Below are positions 36,301 to 44,697 of a stretch of DNA of 64,000 bases, one piece after another. Source of the stretch: Symsagittifera roscoffensis (taxonomy: Eukaryota > Xenacoelomorpha > Acoela > Convolutidae). The position numbers and the translations under genes were made by a program. The stretch spans positions 30,604,401 to 30,668,400 of the forward strand of contig NC_087067.1 of NCBI RefSeq assembly GCF_963678635.1, given 5' to 3'. Position 1 is the first letter of the stretch; every line of letters starts with the position of its first letter. Under the pieces are notes generated by a model. The model worked only from the letters and a program-made list of their open reading frames with translations. It was not told the origin of the DNA and did not search any database.

Positions 36301-37089
36301 ATGGCAGAAGCTATGTTCGAAGTTGTGTTACCTGATTATTTCAAAAAATTTCAACCAAATTTCAAATTTGTTATCACTGAAAAAATTCCTAATTTATCTA
36401 CTTTTAAAAATTATGCTTTTGGAAGCCACTTCAAATCTGAATATTGCCCTTTTTCAGTCGAGAATGAAAAAAAAATTCATTACCATATATTGATTCAAGT
36501 AGATTCAGAGGAACAATTAAACCAATTTTTTCCGTCCCAAAAATGTTTCAGTGTTCCTTGTATTTTCACTTGCTTCAAATACTTAATTTCTCCTGCTAAA
36601 GATGTCAAAGGAAACGGTGAGTTATTTGACAAGCTTAAACTAGCTCTCACTTATTCAGCACAACCTGTTGCAGCCAATCTCGATTTGTTAGATTTCACTG
36701 CAATCAAAAAACGTTTACCCAATTTATTGCTTTCTGCAACATCATCTAACAAACAAACTTCACCAAATCAAAACGTTTGCAAGAAATCTCCGGCCGTTGG
36801 GGGACAGAAACGAATTGATAATACAGTTACGCCTGCTGCATCGTCGACGTCAAACAAATCCGTAAGAATTTCGACTTCAGTTTCAAAGAAACATACAGAA
36901 AGCAGACATGTTCAAACAGATGAGATGAATACAGAAACTTTGAAAAGATTTGAAAGTTTAATTAATGGACCCCATTCTGCCGCTTTTTGCAAAATAATGG
37001 ATATTTTGACAAGTGGATATGGAAAACTTGATGTAGATACTGATGTGCTATTTGTGAAATTTATTGTTGAAGAGAAAGTTAAGTTTTAA
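36301..37089 (+). CDS. Maverick hypothetical protein, 262 aa, with possible HUH-like motif
   Basis: Intact ORF. The N-terminal ~105 residues look like a small mixed alpha/beta domain: FKFVITEK (21-28), then KIHYHILIQ (58-66) with His60-Tyr61-His62 on a hydrophobic strand, then CIFTCFKYLISPAKD (87-101) with Tyr94 and Lys100. A strand, an HxH strand and a Tyr/Lys helix in this order is the layout of HUH replication-initiator nucleases, but spacing and weak surroundings keep this tentative. Residues 140-215 are Ser/Thr/Lys-rich and probably disordered. A short helical C-terminus follows (FCKIMDILTSGYGKLDVD). No family was recognised with confidence. Confidence 0.7.
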   Translation: MAEAMFEVVLPDYFKKFQPNFKFVITEKIPNLSTFKNYAFGSHFKSEYCPFSVENEKKIHYHILIQVDSEEQLNQFFPSQKCFSVPCIFTCFKYLISPAKDVKGNGELFDKLKLALTYSAQPVAANLDLLDFTAIKKRLPNLLLSATSSNKQTSPNQNVCKKSPAVGGQKRIDNTVTPAASSTSNKSVRISTSVSKKHTESRHVQTDEMNTETLKRFESLINGPHSAAFCKIMDILTSGYGKLDVDTDVLFVKFIVEEKVKF

Positions 37090-37167
37090 TTGATACTTTT
37101 CATTATTCCATTTTTATTATATTGAGTTCAGTAAACATGATTTCAACTTTCGATTTAAAACTCATTC

Positions 37168-37695
37168 ATGAAATTTTTTATAGACTTAAAATCACAATAT
37201 CCACACAAGGAACTTTCCGTTTGCTCTGCTAATACAATTGATACAATTCATTTTCTGCCACCAGTCCAATTCAACAATTTATCAAAAGAAGAGAAAAAAG
37301 CGTACAATTGGGTATCTAAATTTCTACACGGGCTTCGTTGGGACGAAGGTGAATACCCTTACTCATACTTGGATCAAATTTTTGATAGCATTCGTTTGAG
37401 GAACCCAAATTCCCATTTTTTTGCTAAAGGTACACAAAAATCTGTTTTACTAGCTGAATACTTGAAATTACCCGTGACAAACTTGGAAGATTTTGGCTGC
37501 CCAAAGATTGAACAGTTATTGGGTCAAGAAAAACATATTTGCAAACGACATTCTCATTTACTTCCCTCACATCAATTATTAAAGCATTGTACCCGTAGAA
37601 AATCCAAAGTTTTTTTCGATTGGTTACAAAATGAACTGTCCAATGATGCAAACAACCTTATCTCCAAATTTGTTGGTTTACGCTTCAATGACTAA
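37168..37695 (+). CDS. Maverick conserved-looking protein, 175 aa, with Cys/His-rich C-terminal half
   Basis: Intact ORF. The N-terminal part has HFLPPVQFNNLSKEEKKAYNWV, then SHFFAKGTQKSVLLAEYL and NLEDFGCPK, then Cys/His residues (HICKRHSHLLPSHQLLKHC) ahead of KVFFDWL. This FxKGxxKxxxL...NLEDxGCPK pattern is one I associate with hypothetical proteins of invertebrate mobile DNA and viruses, possibly an RNase-H-like nuclease fold with a metal site, but the function is unknown. The stop overlaps the next ATG (ATGACTAA at 37688), suggesting tight coupling. Confidence 0.7.
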   Translation: MKFFIDLKSQYPHKELSVCSANTIDTIHFLPPVQFNNLSKEEKKAYNWVSKFLHGLRWDEGEYPYSYLDQIFDSIRLRNPNSHFFAKGTQKSVLLAEYLKLPVTNLEDFGCPKIEQLLGQEKHICKRHSHLLPSHQLLKHCTRRKSKVFFDWLQNELSNDANNLISKFVGLRFND

Positions 37696-37975
37696 TCAGA
37701 GTCCTGAAAACAATTCAACACCAAGAATTAAAGTTACTCTTACGCGGACAGGCATATTAGATTGTCGAGGAAAACCTCTCCTGCAAAAACTCGAACAAAT
37801 TACACTGAACGATATCGAAATCGACAATTTACGGAAATTTTTTACAGTTCTTGACTACTTTCACCTGTACAATGTCCAGACTCCAGGAATTTCGCCAGTC
37901 AATTCGGTTGTTCAATCTCAACCTGGAAGGGCTGCAACCTCAGCTGGGAGAGAGAAGACAAATCCATTTGCATGA
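37688..37975 (+). CDS. Small Maverick ORF, 95 aa, unknown
   Basis: The ATG at 37688 overlaps the stop of the preceding gene, which fixes the start. The product has a patterned N-terminal half (RIKVTLTRTGILDCRGKPL, TLNDIEIDNLRKFF) and a low-complexity C-terminus. The last 104 bases overlap the next ORF in another frame, so the true 3' end could differ or one of the two could be spurious. No family recognised. Confidence 0.5.
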   Translation: MTNQSPENNSTPRIKVTLTRTGILDCRGKPLLQKLEQITLNDIEIDNLRKFFTVLDYFHLYNVQTPGISPVNSVVQSQPGRAATSAGREKTNPFA

Positions 37976-38093
37976 CCATCAGCTTCCAGCTGAACTGAAA
38001 GAATTAGTCAAAACTGATAACGTTGAGGAAATACATTTAGTTCAAGCCACTATCAGAGTTGCTGCTCATTTTGTTGTAAAGTTCAAACCATGA
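37872..38093 (+). CDS. Small Maverick protein, 73 aa, paralogue of the 38259 ORF
   Basis: The C-terminal half (HQLPAELKELVKTDNVEEI...HFVVKFKP) matches the 38259 product (ENLPKELLDEISTGNVEKI...RYIIKYKP) position by position: LPxEL, T-x-NVExI and KxKP are shared. The start at 37872 is the first ATG that keeps the homologous part; the N-terminal residues overlap the preceding ORF. A short helical adaptor or DNA-binding protein is possible; function unknown. Confidence 0.6.
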   Translation: MSRLQEFRQSIRLFNLNLEGLQPQLGERRQIHLHDHQLPAELKELVKTDNVEEIHLVQATIRVAAHFVVKFKP

Positions 38094-38107
38094 CAAATTC
38101 ACAAAAT

Positions 38108-38197
38108 ATGAGTTTTTCTTCATTGAACGAGGAGTTGATTTGCCTGTTGAACCGAAATGACGAATCACATACATATACCAAGTTTTGTGAATCATAA
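38108..38197 (+). CDS. Micro-ORF, 29 aa, ending in a poly(A) signal
   Basis: It opens ATGAGTTTTTCTTCATTG and ends TCATAA; AATAAA (38196-38201) overlaps the stop and may be the poly(A) signal of the upstream transcript. The product (LNEELICLLNRND) is helix-like. It may be chance. Confidence 0.25.
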   Translation: MSFSSLNEELICLLNRNDESHTYTKFCES

Positions 38198-38258
38198 TAA
38201 ATATATTTATTGATTGTCTTCATTTTCTTTTGATCTTGTGTGATTACTAGTTGCTAAC

Positions 38259-38555
38259 ATGTCGTGTTTGAAAATTCAAAATTTCAAAAAAATATTTTTG
38301 CCAAAAGAAAACACACAAAATGTGAGTTTAACAGGTGAGAATTTACCAAAAGAGTTATTAGACGAAATCAGTACCGGAAACGTAGAAAAAATTGTTCGGA
38401 TACTTCTGACAGACAAAAACATAGCAAGATATATAATAAAATACAAACCAAACGGCAATAGATCAGAGAGAAAAAAAGGCGATTGGTATGCAGTTGTAAC
38501 TATCAACCTTGATACAAATAAGCAAAAAAAGTCTTCCAGTAAACATGGAAATTGA
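38259..38555 (+). CDS. Small Maverick protein, 98 aa, paralogue of the 37872 ORF
   Basis: Intact ORF. Residues about 23-63 align with the 37872 product (see there). The C-terminus is longer and basic (RSERKKGDWYAVV, KKSSSKHGN). The tail overlaps the next ATG at 38545 by 11 bases. Two related proteins side by side suggest duplication and divergence. Function unknown. Confidence 0.65.
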   Translation: MSCLKIQNFKKIFLPKENTQNVSLTGENLPKELLDEISTGNVEKIVRILLTDKNIARYIIKYKPNGNRSERKKGDWYAVVTINLDTNKQKKSSSKHGN

Positions 38556-38835
38556 AGAAACCACCACTGTTGAGAACAATGATTGCGACTTTGTAGACAT
38601 TGGTGGTGCCGAACAGTCTTTATCTCACGAAAACAGATCTTGGAAATTTTGTAATTCTGTTTCTCTTCCGTCTGCAGAAGTTGTCTTTTTCACACAAGCC
38701 TGTTTCATTTTCATTTTGCTCTCTTTATCTATTTCAAAATTGTATTTTTACAATCTTAGTTGTGACGAGACTGCCATTTGGCTTTCAATACTATCCAGTA
38801 CAGTTGGTTACATGTTACCCAATCCCAAGTTATAA
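38545..38835 (+). CDS. Small Maverick membrane protein, 96 aa
   Basis: Start ATG 38545. After an acidic N-terminus there is one clear membrane segment (FFTQACFIFILLSLSIS, about residues 48-66), a short loop with a Cys, and a second hydrophobic stretch (AIWLSILSSTVGYMLPNP, about 77-94) ending in LPNPKL. This two-segment layout ending in a YxLPNP-like motif recurs in Mavericks and adintovirus-like elements; its role is unknown, perhaps virion membrane or egress. It is followed by 2 bases and the ATPase start. Confidence 0.75.
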   Translation: MEIEETTTVENNDCDFVDIGGAEQSLSHENRSWKFCNSVSLPSAEVVFFTQACFIFILLSLSISKLYFYNLSCDETAIWLSILSSTVGYMLPNPKL

Positions 38836-38837
38836 TA

Positions 38838-39452
38838 ATGAATAAGATCATTTCAACAAAAGATCGTCTGTTTATGTCCGTTTCAGGTCCCTCGGGATCT
38901 GGCAAAACTGATTTAATTTTTCAAATGTTTCTCAAAGGTACATTCTATCCATCATATAACAAGATATTTTATTTTTATCTTCACGATCAACCCAAATACC
39001 GTTCCTTTGTTTCTCACAACAAATTTGATATTGAATTTATAAAATTGTCCAGCTTTGAAATTGTTAATAACTTACGGGATTGTATGATTGTCTTTGATGA
39101 TACCTGTGAAGAAATTTTTAATGAAAAAGATTTTGTTAAATTAGCTACAGCAGGCCGACATAAAAATGTTCATGTTATTTATGTCAAGCACAATTTATTT
39201 CAGCAAAGTAAGCAATCACGTACAATAGATTTGAATACAACTCACTTAATTTTGTTGAAATCACCTCGAGACATTCAACAAATTGATTATTTAGGCAGAC
39301 AGTTGAGTAATGCAAAATTCCTCCGTCATGCGTATCAGTTGGCAACGAAAGAAGATTTCGGTCATCTGTTGATAGACTTGGATCCCAAAACTTCAGAATG
39401 TCTTCGTTATTCGTCAAACATAGTTCCACCATCACCAACCATTTTCTATTAA
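38838..39452 (+). CDS. Maverick packaging ATPase (FtsK/HerA type)
   Basis: These P-loop motors pump genome DNA into capsids. ATG 38838 follows the preceding stop by 2 bases. Walker A is GPSGSGKT (residues 17-24) and Walker B is MIVFDD (83-88), followed by RHKNVHVIYVKHNLFQQ (about 109-125), the conserved sensor-like strand of this group, and an Arg-rich stretch after it. At 204 residues it is complete for the family. All motifs look functional. It sits directly downstream of the membrane protein and upstream of two putative virion genes. Confidence 0.95.
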   Translation: MNKIISTKDRLFMSVSGPSGSGKTDLIFQMFLKGTFYPSYNKIFYFYLHDQPKYRSFVSHNKFDIEFIKLSSFEIVNNLRDCMIVFDDTCEEIFNEKDFVKLATAGRHKNVHVIYVKHNLFQQSKQSRTIDLNTTHLILLKSPRDIQQIDYLGRQLSNAKFLRHAYQLATKEDFGHLLIDLDPKTSECLRYSSNIVPPSPTIFY

Positions 39453-39486
39453 CCATCCTCAAAAGCAGTTATCACATCTCTTGAAA

Positions 39487-39777
39487 ATGAAAGAGAAAGA
39501 ATTATGTATATTGAAGCAAATGCTCAATAGTCGCCATTGTAGATCAATTTTGACAGGAGCTGATTCAAATTTTATTAGATTTCTTTGCGATTGTTTTGTG
39601 AATATTTTTCTGGGACATGTTCCAGCTAACAAAAGTTTCATCGAGAGTAAGAAAATACCATTTGGAAAAATTGTTGACCCTAAGTTTAGTATCCGAGAAA
39701 AACGAAAAGTTTTGGCAAACAATATTTCACTGGTTAAATCAATCGGAGAATCGTGTTACATTTACCTGAAAAACTAG
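39487..39777 (+). CDS. Maverick conserved small basic protein, 96 aa
   Basis: All-helical pattern: RHCRSILTGADSNFIRFLCDCFVNIFLGHVP, then KRKVLANNISLV. The combination xLxxADxxFIRxLCxxxxNxxLGxVP followed by a KR-rich stretch is typical of a small protein found beside the ATPase in many Mavericks and in adintovirus-like genomes; its role is not known. ATG 39487 was chosen over the TTG at 39481. Confidence 0.7.
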   Translation: MKEKELCILKQMLNSRHCRSILTGADSNFIRFLCDCFVNIFLGHVPANKSFIESKKIPFGKIVDPKFSIREKRKVLANNISLVKSIGESCYIYLKN

Positions 39778-39787
39778 AACCTCAGGC

Positions 39788-40732
39788 ATGTATGCTGAAG
39801 AATTCATCCTCATTCCTCGAAAAACATATGCTCCAGATGAAAAAACTGCACCACAATCTCAAATCCTTCATAATCCGTTAATTAACGACAAATCATCTCA
39901 ACTCAATTACATACAACGATTTCGAGAACGAAATATCAGCCGTGACTCTCCACCATCATTAAACCCAACATCTCCTATTCCTTTAACCCCTAATAATGTA
40001 GTACCAAATCTTCGAAAAAGAAATTTATCTGCACTTACTAATTTCACTAGTGATGGTGATGATGAAGCAGAAAAAAATTTTGAATCATACAATTCACTGC
40101 AGCAGACAAGCTCAAAGAGAACAGAAAAAAATGATGAAAAAAGTAATGGAAAAACCGCTGAAGTGTTTCGAAAGGTTATGGAATCCATTCAAGAGCTATT
40201 GGAAGCTAATAAATTGGAAAGGGCAAACATCGTGCTAAAGCAGTTGTTCAAAGTTGAATCCTTGACTTTAGACGTTGACGGATATGTTTTAATTCAAGGA
40301 AAACCAACACTCGTTAAAATTGAATCTTTTTTGTACGATACACAGCAAAACACAAAAAAACTTGAGGGTGTTTTTTATCCACAAATTTTGAAAGAGCTGA
40401 ATCTTGATCCTAGCTTAGTGTCCAACACTTATGCCAAACAGATTCTCCGCTCGCTTAAGAGCGAAGCAGCTAAGCCCTCAACTTCTTCCTCCTTCGTCTC
40501 CGACGACAACCCGACAACTGAGTACTCGAAGAGATCTAAACCCTCCTCTTCGAAGACTCGATCGACAACTCTCAAACCCAAAACCAAGCAATCCGACAAA
40601 AGAAAAACCCAGAAAAAAGAATTTTTCCCCATCACCAACGACGACGATGACGACGATGATAAAAACTATGAAAGCAGTAAAGAATCGTTTGCGACGACGT
40701 CAACAAAAGAATGGAAATCCTACTATCAGTGA
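39788..40732 (+). CDS. Maverick hypothetical protein, 314 aa
   Basis: Intact ORF, 10 bases after the preceding stop. The N-terminus FILIPRKTY is followed by a disordered Ser/Pro/Asn stretch to about residue 115. Residues 118-225 form a helical then strand-rich domain (VFRKVMESIQELLEANKLERANIVLKQL; VDGYVLIQGKPTLVKIESFLYD). The tail is Ser/Lys-rich with an Asp run (DDDDDDD). In related elements a protein of this size sits between the ATPase and integrase and is thought to be virion-associated, but I do not recognise a family. The last 86 bases overlap the integrase start in another frame. Confidence 0.7.
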   Translation: MYAEEFILIPRKTYAPDEKTAPQSQILHNPLINDKSSQLNYIQRFRERNISRDSPPSLNPTSPIPLTPNNVVPNLRKRNLSALTNFTSDGDDEAEKNFESYNSLQQTSSKRTEKNDEKSNGKTAEVFRKVMESIQELLEANKLERANIVLKQLFKVESLTLDVDGYVLIQGKPTLVKIESFLYDTQQNTKKLEGVFYPQILKELNLDPSLVSNTYAKQILRSLKSEAAKPSTSSSFVSDDNPTTEYSKRSKPSSSKTRSTTLKPKTKQSDKRKTQKKEFFPITNDDDDDDDKNYESSKESFATTSTKEWKSYYQ

Positions 40733-41663
40733 AGAAAAGAAACTCAAATTACTCTACACGAAAGGTCCAGCTGCATTTGGTAGCGTTAAAAACTTAACAA
40801 ATGCTAGTCAACTCTCACCAAAAAAAGTTAAAAAATTTCTGAGATCTCAATCATCACATACAAAGTATGGATTGTTTCGTAAAACATATCCTCGGCTAAA
40901 AGTGATTGTTAACGATATCAACGAAATTTGGTCTCTTGACTTGGCTTATGTTGATAAATTGGCTAAATATAACCGAGGGGTACGATATTTGTTAGTTGCT
41001 GTCGATTGTCTCTCTCGCTACTTACGAGTGGAACCCCTGAAGACCAAATATGCTAAGGAAACAACCGAAGCTTTCAAAAAAATGATCAAAACAAAACAAC
41101 CAAAAAAAGTTTGGGTTGACAAAGGCACCGAGTTTAAAGGAGAGTTCGAAAAGTTATGTACTAAACGAGAAATCATCAAATACAATACTCACAGTGAAAA
41201 AAAATCAGCGTTTGCCGAAAGAAACATTCGATCGCTGAAAAGTATTATCTACAAATACTTGGAGTTTGAATGGACTTACAGTTATATTGAAAAATTACAA
41301 AGTTTTGTTCAAACGATTAACTCACGCGTTAATAGAGTAACAAAATTGGCTCCAAACAAGGTCACAAGAAAACATGTACCTGCTTTAGTTTCATTAATTG
41401 CAAACAGTTCATCGAAGTTGGTACAGAAACCAAAATTTTATGTTGGTGACTATGTGCGAATAGCGAAGACTGACTTGCCTTTTAGAAAAGGTTACAAGCA
41501 GATTTTTACAGACGAAGTTTTTGAAATAGTTGCCATTCCTACTGTAAACCCTCCAACATACAATCTCATTGATGCGGAAAAGGAAGAAATCAGCGGAAAG
41601 TTTTATGAAAAAGAACTTAGTTTAATTGGAAACAAAGCTGATTATAACGAAAATGGGCAGTGA
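40647..41663 (+). CDS. Maverick retroviral-type integrase
   Basis: It inserts the element's ends into target DNA. The catalytic triad is visible as Asp98 (SLDLAYVD), Asp158 (WVDKGTEF) and Glu191 (FAERNIRSLKS), counted from ATG 40647. The core is followed by the usual NSRVNRVTKLAPNKVT and a C-terminal small-barrel region (YVGDYVRIAK...GYKQIFTDEVFEI). The longer open frame upstream to 40431 is out of frame with a real gene and lacks integrase features, so the start is placed at 40647 (338 aa). It matches the 6-bp duplication at the ends. The stop overlaps the next ATG by 11 bases. No lesion seen. Confidence 0.93.
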   Translation: MTTMIKTMKAVKNRLRRRQQKNGNPTISEEKKLKLLYTKGPAAFGSVKNLTNASQLSPKKVKKFLRSQSSHTKYGLFRKTYPRLKVIVNDINEIWSLDLAYVDKLAKYNRGVRYLLVAVDCLSRYLRVEPLKTKYAKETTEAFKKMIKTKQPKKVWVDKGTEFKGEFEKLCTKREIIKYNTHSEKKSAFAERNIRSLKSIIYKYLEFEWTYSYIEKLQSFVQTINSRVNRVTKLAPNKVTRKHVPALVSLIANSSSKLVQKPKFYVGDYVRIAKTDLPFRKGYKQIFTDEVFEIVAIPTVNPPTYNLIDAEKEEISGKFYEKELSLIGNKADYNENGQ

Positions 41664-42521
41664 TGAGTTTACTGTACATTTGATTTCAACGGCATCAATG
41701 GATTATTTCCCAGACAACACTTTGGCCAGTTTTAGAAATTTTGTAAAGAAGAAATAGCTTTAGACGGAGATTGGAGAGTTGCTCTCTCAGAAATAATTTT
41801 CCCCACAAAATTAAACAATGTTACTGATGAGGAATTTACGTACTTCAGAGCATCCGAAGTAGTAGCCAGTAAATCCAACGCTGGCAATCGGAATACAATT
41901 TCCAGACCCTACTATGGCGAAAAAGTTTTTATCAAATCAGGAGAGTACACTTTTATAGAACAATTGATTAATGAGATAAAAACAAAACTCAAAGACAAAA
42001 TTCATTTTGATGCGAGTCCTCAAGAAATCACGAATAGCATGAGCATTTGGATGAACGCAAATGAAGGAATCTCATTCCCAAGTCCCCAAATACCCAGTCT
42101 GTTAGGCTACAATGCAAAACTTGATGAGAACGGTGAATATCACATTGGTTACAAAATGATACCCTCCTTCGATGCATCTTATGAGGGAAACGAACTGTAC
42201 GAATCTCATTTCCCATATGACTTATCAAGTGGGACAAGTCTAATTTTTGTCTATATTGACATTATTCAATACCAAACTGTTGGTGACGCAAAGGCCCCAT
42301 TGTTACGCGTCATTGATTCAAATAGACGCATCAAAAACGGTAGTGCCTGCAGCATTGAACCTAATCATCGAAAAAACTTCACTAATTTAGACTACAAAAA
42401 ATTATTCTTTTCATCTGTACAATCAATATCGGTACAGTTGCGCACAGAAACTGGAAGACTAGTGCCCTTTGCAGGAACTGGTAAAGTTGTGTTGACTCTA
42501 AAATTCAAGCGCTTTGATTGA
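41653..42521 (+). pseudogene. Maverick minor capsid (penton-like) protein, one frameshift
   Basis: Single jelly-roll penton-base-like proteins close the fivefold vertices of these virions. ATG 41653 begins a frame with MDYFPDNTLASF, which hits TAG at 41755-41757. From about 41745 the protein continues in another frame with WRVALSEIIFPTKLNNV, the expected N-terminal signature, and is open to 42521. A single-base change near 41740-41755 is therefore enough to explain the break. The C-terminal half ends in VVLTLKFKRFD, typical of the last strand. Total about 289 residues. It follows the integrase and precedes the pVI-like gene, the usual order. Confidence 0.85.
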
Positions 42522-42527
42522 AAACCA

Positions 42528-42944
42528 ATGGAACAATATTATGCAAAGCAAGCTTCACTTCCTCATTTCTCTGGACACTACCGACAACGCGGCAGTGGAT
42601 TTGGCGCTTTGGCTGCTGGTATTGGTCGTGTTGCTATACCGTTTGCACGACGGGTTATTCTACCGGCTGCGAAAAAACTGGGCAGAGAACTTTTGATGAG
42701 TGCAGCGCCAGAACTAATTGATGTCGCTATGAAAAAGAAGTCTCCTAAACAAGCATTGAAAAACACTGTCACAAAAACTGCAAGAAAACAACTCGGTGGT
42801 GGTAGACGACGTCGTCGAAAGACACCAATTAATGGATTACGAAGAAGAAGGTCAGTAGGGGCTCGAAAAAGAAAAACAACCATTCGAAGAAAAACCAGAC
42901 CAGTGAGAAGTCGAGCAGATTTTTTTCTCAAACATAAAAAATGA
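42528..42944 (+). CDS. Maverick pVI/pX-like basic minor core protein, 138 aa
   Basis: The N-terminal half is a Gly/Ala-rich amphipathic segment (GSGFGALAAGIGRVAIPFARRV, about 22-43), then KLGRELLMSAAPELIDVAMKKKSPKQALKNT, then a tail of Arg/Lys blocks (RRRRRK, RRRR, RKRK). This matches the adenovirus pVI/pX-like proteins of Mavericks and adintoviruses, thought to bind DNA and disturb membranes. It lies 6 bases after the penton-like gene and its stop overlaps the capsid-protein ATG (ATGA). Confidence 0.85.
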   Translation: MEQYYAKQASLPHFSGHYRQRGSGFGALAAGIGRVAIPFARRVILPAAKKLGRELLMSAAPELIDVAMKKKSPKQALKNTVTKTARKQLGGGRRRRRKTPINGLRRRRSVGARKRKTTIRRKTRPVRSRADFFLKHKK

Positions 42945-44248
42945 TCGCTAATTTGTTACCCAATGAAGCTACCCATAGCTCTCTGGATTTATTTGAAAAA
43001 CAACCTCTTTTGATTACTTTTGAAAACGCTTTTGATCAAAAAATTGGACCTGTCTATTCACCTAATGGACCAATGTTTGAATTTGAAATCACCGGTGACC
43101 GTAATAATTTTGTTGACCTGCAAAAAATTTATTTGGAAATACGATGCAAAGTAACGCAATCAAATGGAGCTGATCTGCGATACGACAACACTGATCCTAC
43201 TGTGTCTGATTCACCGTTCCTCGTAAACAACTCCCTGTATTCCCTTTTCTCTGACTGTACCCTCTCTGCTAATGGACTCAAAATCTCAAATGCCAATAGT
43301 AATTTTGCGCATAAAAGCTTTATTGGAACAGAATTTTCTAACAGCAAAGGAGCCAAGGACTCATGGCTTAAGTGTCAGGGATATCGTTTTGAAAACAATC
43401 CCGCTGCAATAGATGCAGCTGATTTCACATCTCAACGAGAACTGGTCCGTGAATCGAGGGAAATTTGGTTCTATGGACCCGCTGGAGTCGATTTTTTCAC
43501 ATGTGACAAGCATTTGTTGAGCGGTGTTATCCTCAGACTTTCCTACAGACGTTCTCATGAAGACTTTCTCATTATATCGGAAGATGCTGCCAAGCATTAC
43601 AAGCTGCAAATACTCGAAGCGAACCTATATGTTAGAAAAATGACTGTGACTGACCATGTGCTCTCTGCCATTGAATCAACTTTGCTCAAAACTCCTGCGA
43701 ACTACCCATATCAAGAAGAAATTACAAAAACATTTCTTGCAACAGCTGGTCAGCGCAGCTGGCAACAGGAAGATATTTTTGCTCGTGAACCGGTGAGACA
43801 AATTATCATAGCATTGAACACAAATAATGCATTTCTAGGAACAAACCGAACGAATCCTTTTCATTATCAAAAATTTGGATTGGATCAAGTTACTTTGAGA
43901 CAAAATGGTTTACCAATAGCAAGTACACCAATCAGTACACAAGATCATAAACGTCTCTTCTTCAACACGCTATCAGCGCTGGGTTTGTTGCACTGCGGGC
44001 TGGGAATCACTCTGGATAACTACCAACAGCACTTTATTATGTGTTTTGATCTCACTAGCACACGGCAGGCAGCTCATGACTTCTTGCATCCAGAACTTAC
44101 TAACTGCTCAGTTTCACTCGATCTTCAATTCTCAAACGCTTTGACAGCAAAACTGGAAATTTTTGTTTGGGGTATACGCTCATCCAATGTATTTATTACC
44201 TCCGACCGCAAAGTTACAAAGAACGTCCTTCCCATTTCGACAGTCTGA
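42941..44248 (+). CDS. Maverick major capsid protein (double jelly-roll), 435 aa
   Basis: Complete ORF starting in the ATGA overlap. The N-terminus carries the family signature PNGPMFEFEITGDRNNFVDLQKIYLEI (about residues 42-68, a strand pair of the first jelly roll), and later NPFHYQKFGLDQVTLRQNGLPI (about 304-325) and a C-terminal SLDLQFSNALTAKLEIFVWGIRS strand typical of this group. Length is slightly below the 450-600 residues usual for the family. No stop or shift seen. With the ATPase, protease and penton-like gene it implies virion formation in the ancestor. Confidence 0.92.
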   Translation: MIANLLPNEATHSSLDLFEKQPLLITFENAFDQKIGPVYSPNGPMFEFEITGDRNNFVDLQKIYLEIRCKVTQSNGADLRYDNTDPTVSDSPFLVNNSLYSLFSDCTLSANGLKISNANSNFAHKSFIGTEFSNSKGAKDSWLKCQGYRFENNPAAIDAADFTSQRELVRESREIWFYGPAGVDFFTCDKHLLSGVILRLSYRRSHEDFLIISEDAAKHYKLQILEANLYVRKMTVTDHVLSAIESTLLKTPANYPYQEEITKTFLATAGQRSWQQEDIFAREPVRQIIIALNTNNAFLGTNRTNPFHYQKFGLDQVTLRQNGLPIASTPISTQDHKRLFFNTLSALGLLHCGLGITLDNYQQHFIMCFDLTSTRQAAHDFLHPELTNCSVSLDLQFSNALTAKLEIFVWGIRSSNVFITSDRKVTKNVLPISTV

Positions 44249-44250
44249 AA

Positions 44251-44697
44251 ATGGATGAAATCCAGTTGCAGGACCTCATTCAGAATTGTAAACATCTGAA
44301 ATATAAGTTTTTTGGAGTATTTGCAGCCGAAAATTTTCCACCTCACATCCCAAACAACATCTTTATGATTGTGAACACTTCAAAATCAGATTCTCCGGGG
44401 ACACATTGGATTGTGATATACAACAGAAGAAATGTTTTATACTTCGCTGATCCTCTCGGTCTTCCTCTCTGGCAGTACACCAATCTGTATAAACGATTGA
44501 ACGAGAATTTTCATCAAGTGACTGAATTGATGACAAACTTTCCCATGCAAGACTCAAACTCTACCATGTGCGGTTCTTTTTGTATTTTTATTGCACATTT
44601 GATTTTTGATAAAAACTTTAATGGTGATGCTTCTGATTTTGTTTACATAACTGATCATGTTTTGAAACGTTTCCTAACTCACATGCTTACCCATTAA
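44251..44697 (+). CDS. Maverick adenain-like cysteine protease, 148 aa
   Basis: It processes capsid precursors in relatives. ATG 44251 follows the capsid stop by 2 bases. The triad and oxyanion residues are in order: His52 (GTHW), Asp67 (YFADPLG), Gln100 (PMQDSNS) and Cys107 (TMCGSFC). Length is typical of the small transposon forms. It is the last gene before the right TIR. An in-frame extension upstream to 44167 lies inside the capsid gene and is rejected. Confidence 0.92.
   Translation: MDEIQLQDLIQNCKHLKYKFFGVFAAENFPPHIPNNIFMIVNTSKSDSPGTHWIVIYNRRNVLYFADPLGLPLWQYTNLYKRLNENFHQVTELMTNFPMQDSNSTMCGSFCIFIAHLIFDKNFNGDASDFVYITDHVLKRFLTHMLTH

Noticed and set aside
40431-40646. Long N-terminal extension of the integrase ORF
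   Set aside because: It overlaps the 314-aa ORF in another frame, is low complexity, and starts without a standard ATG context. ATG 40647 gives a normal integrase length.
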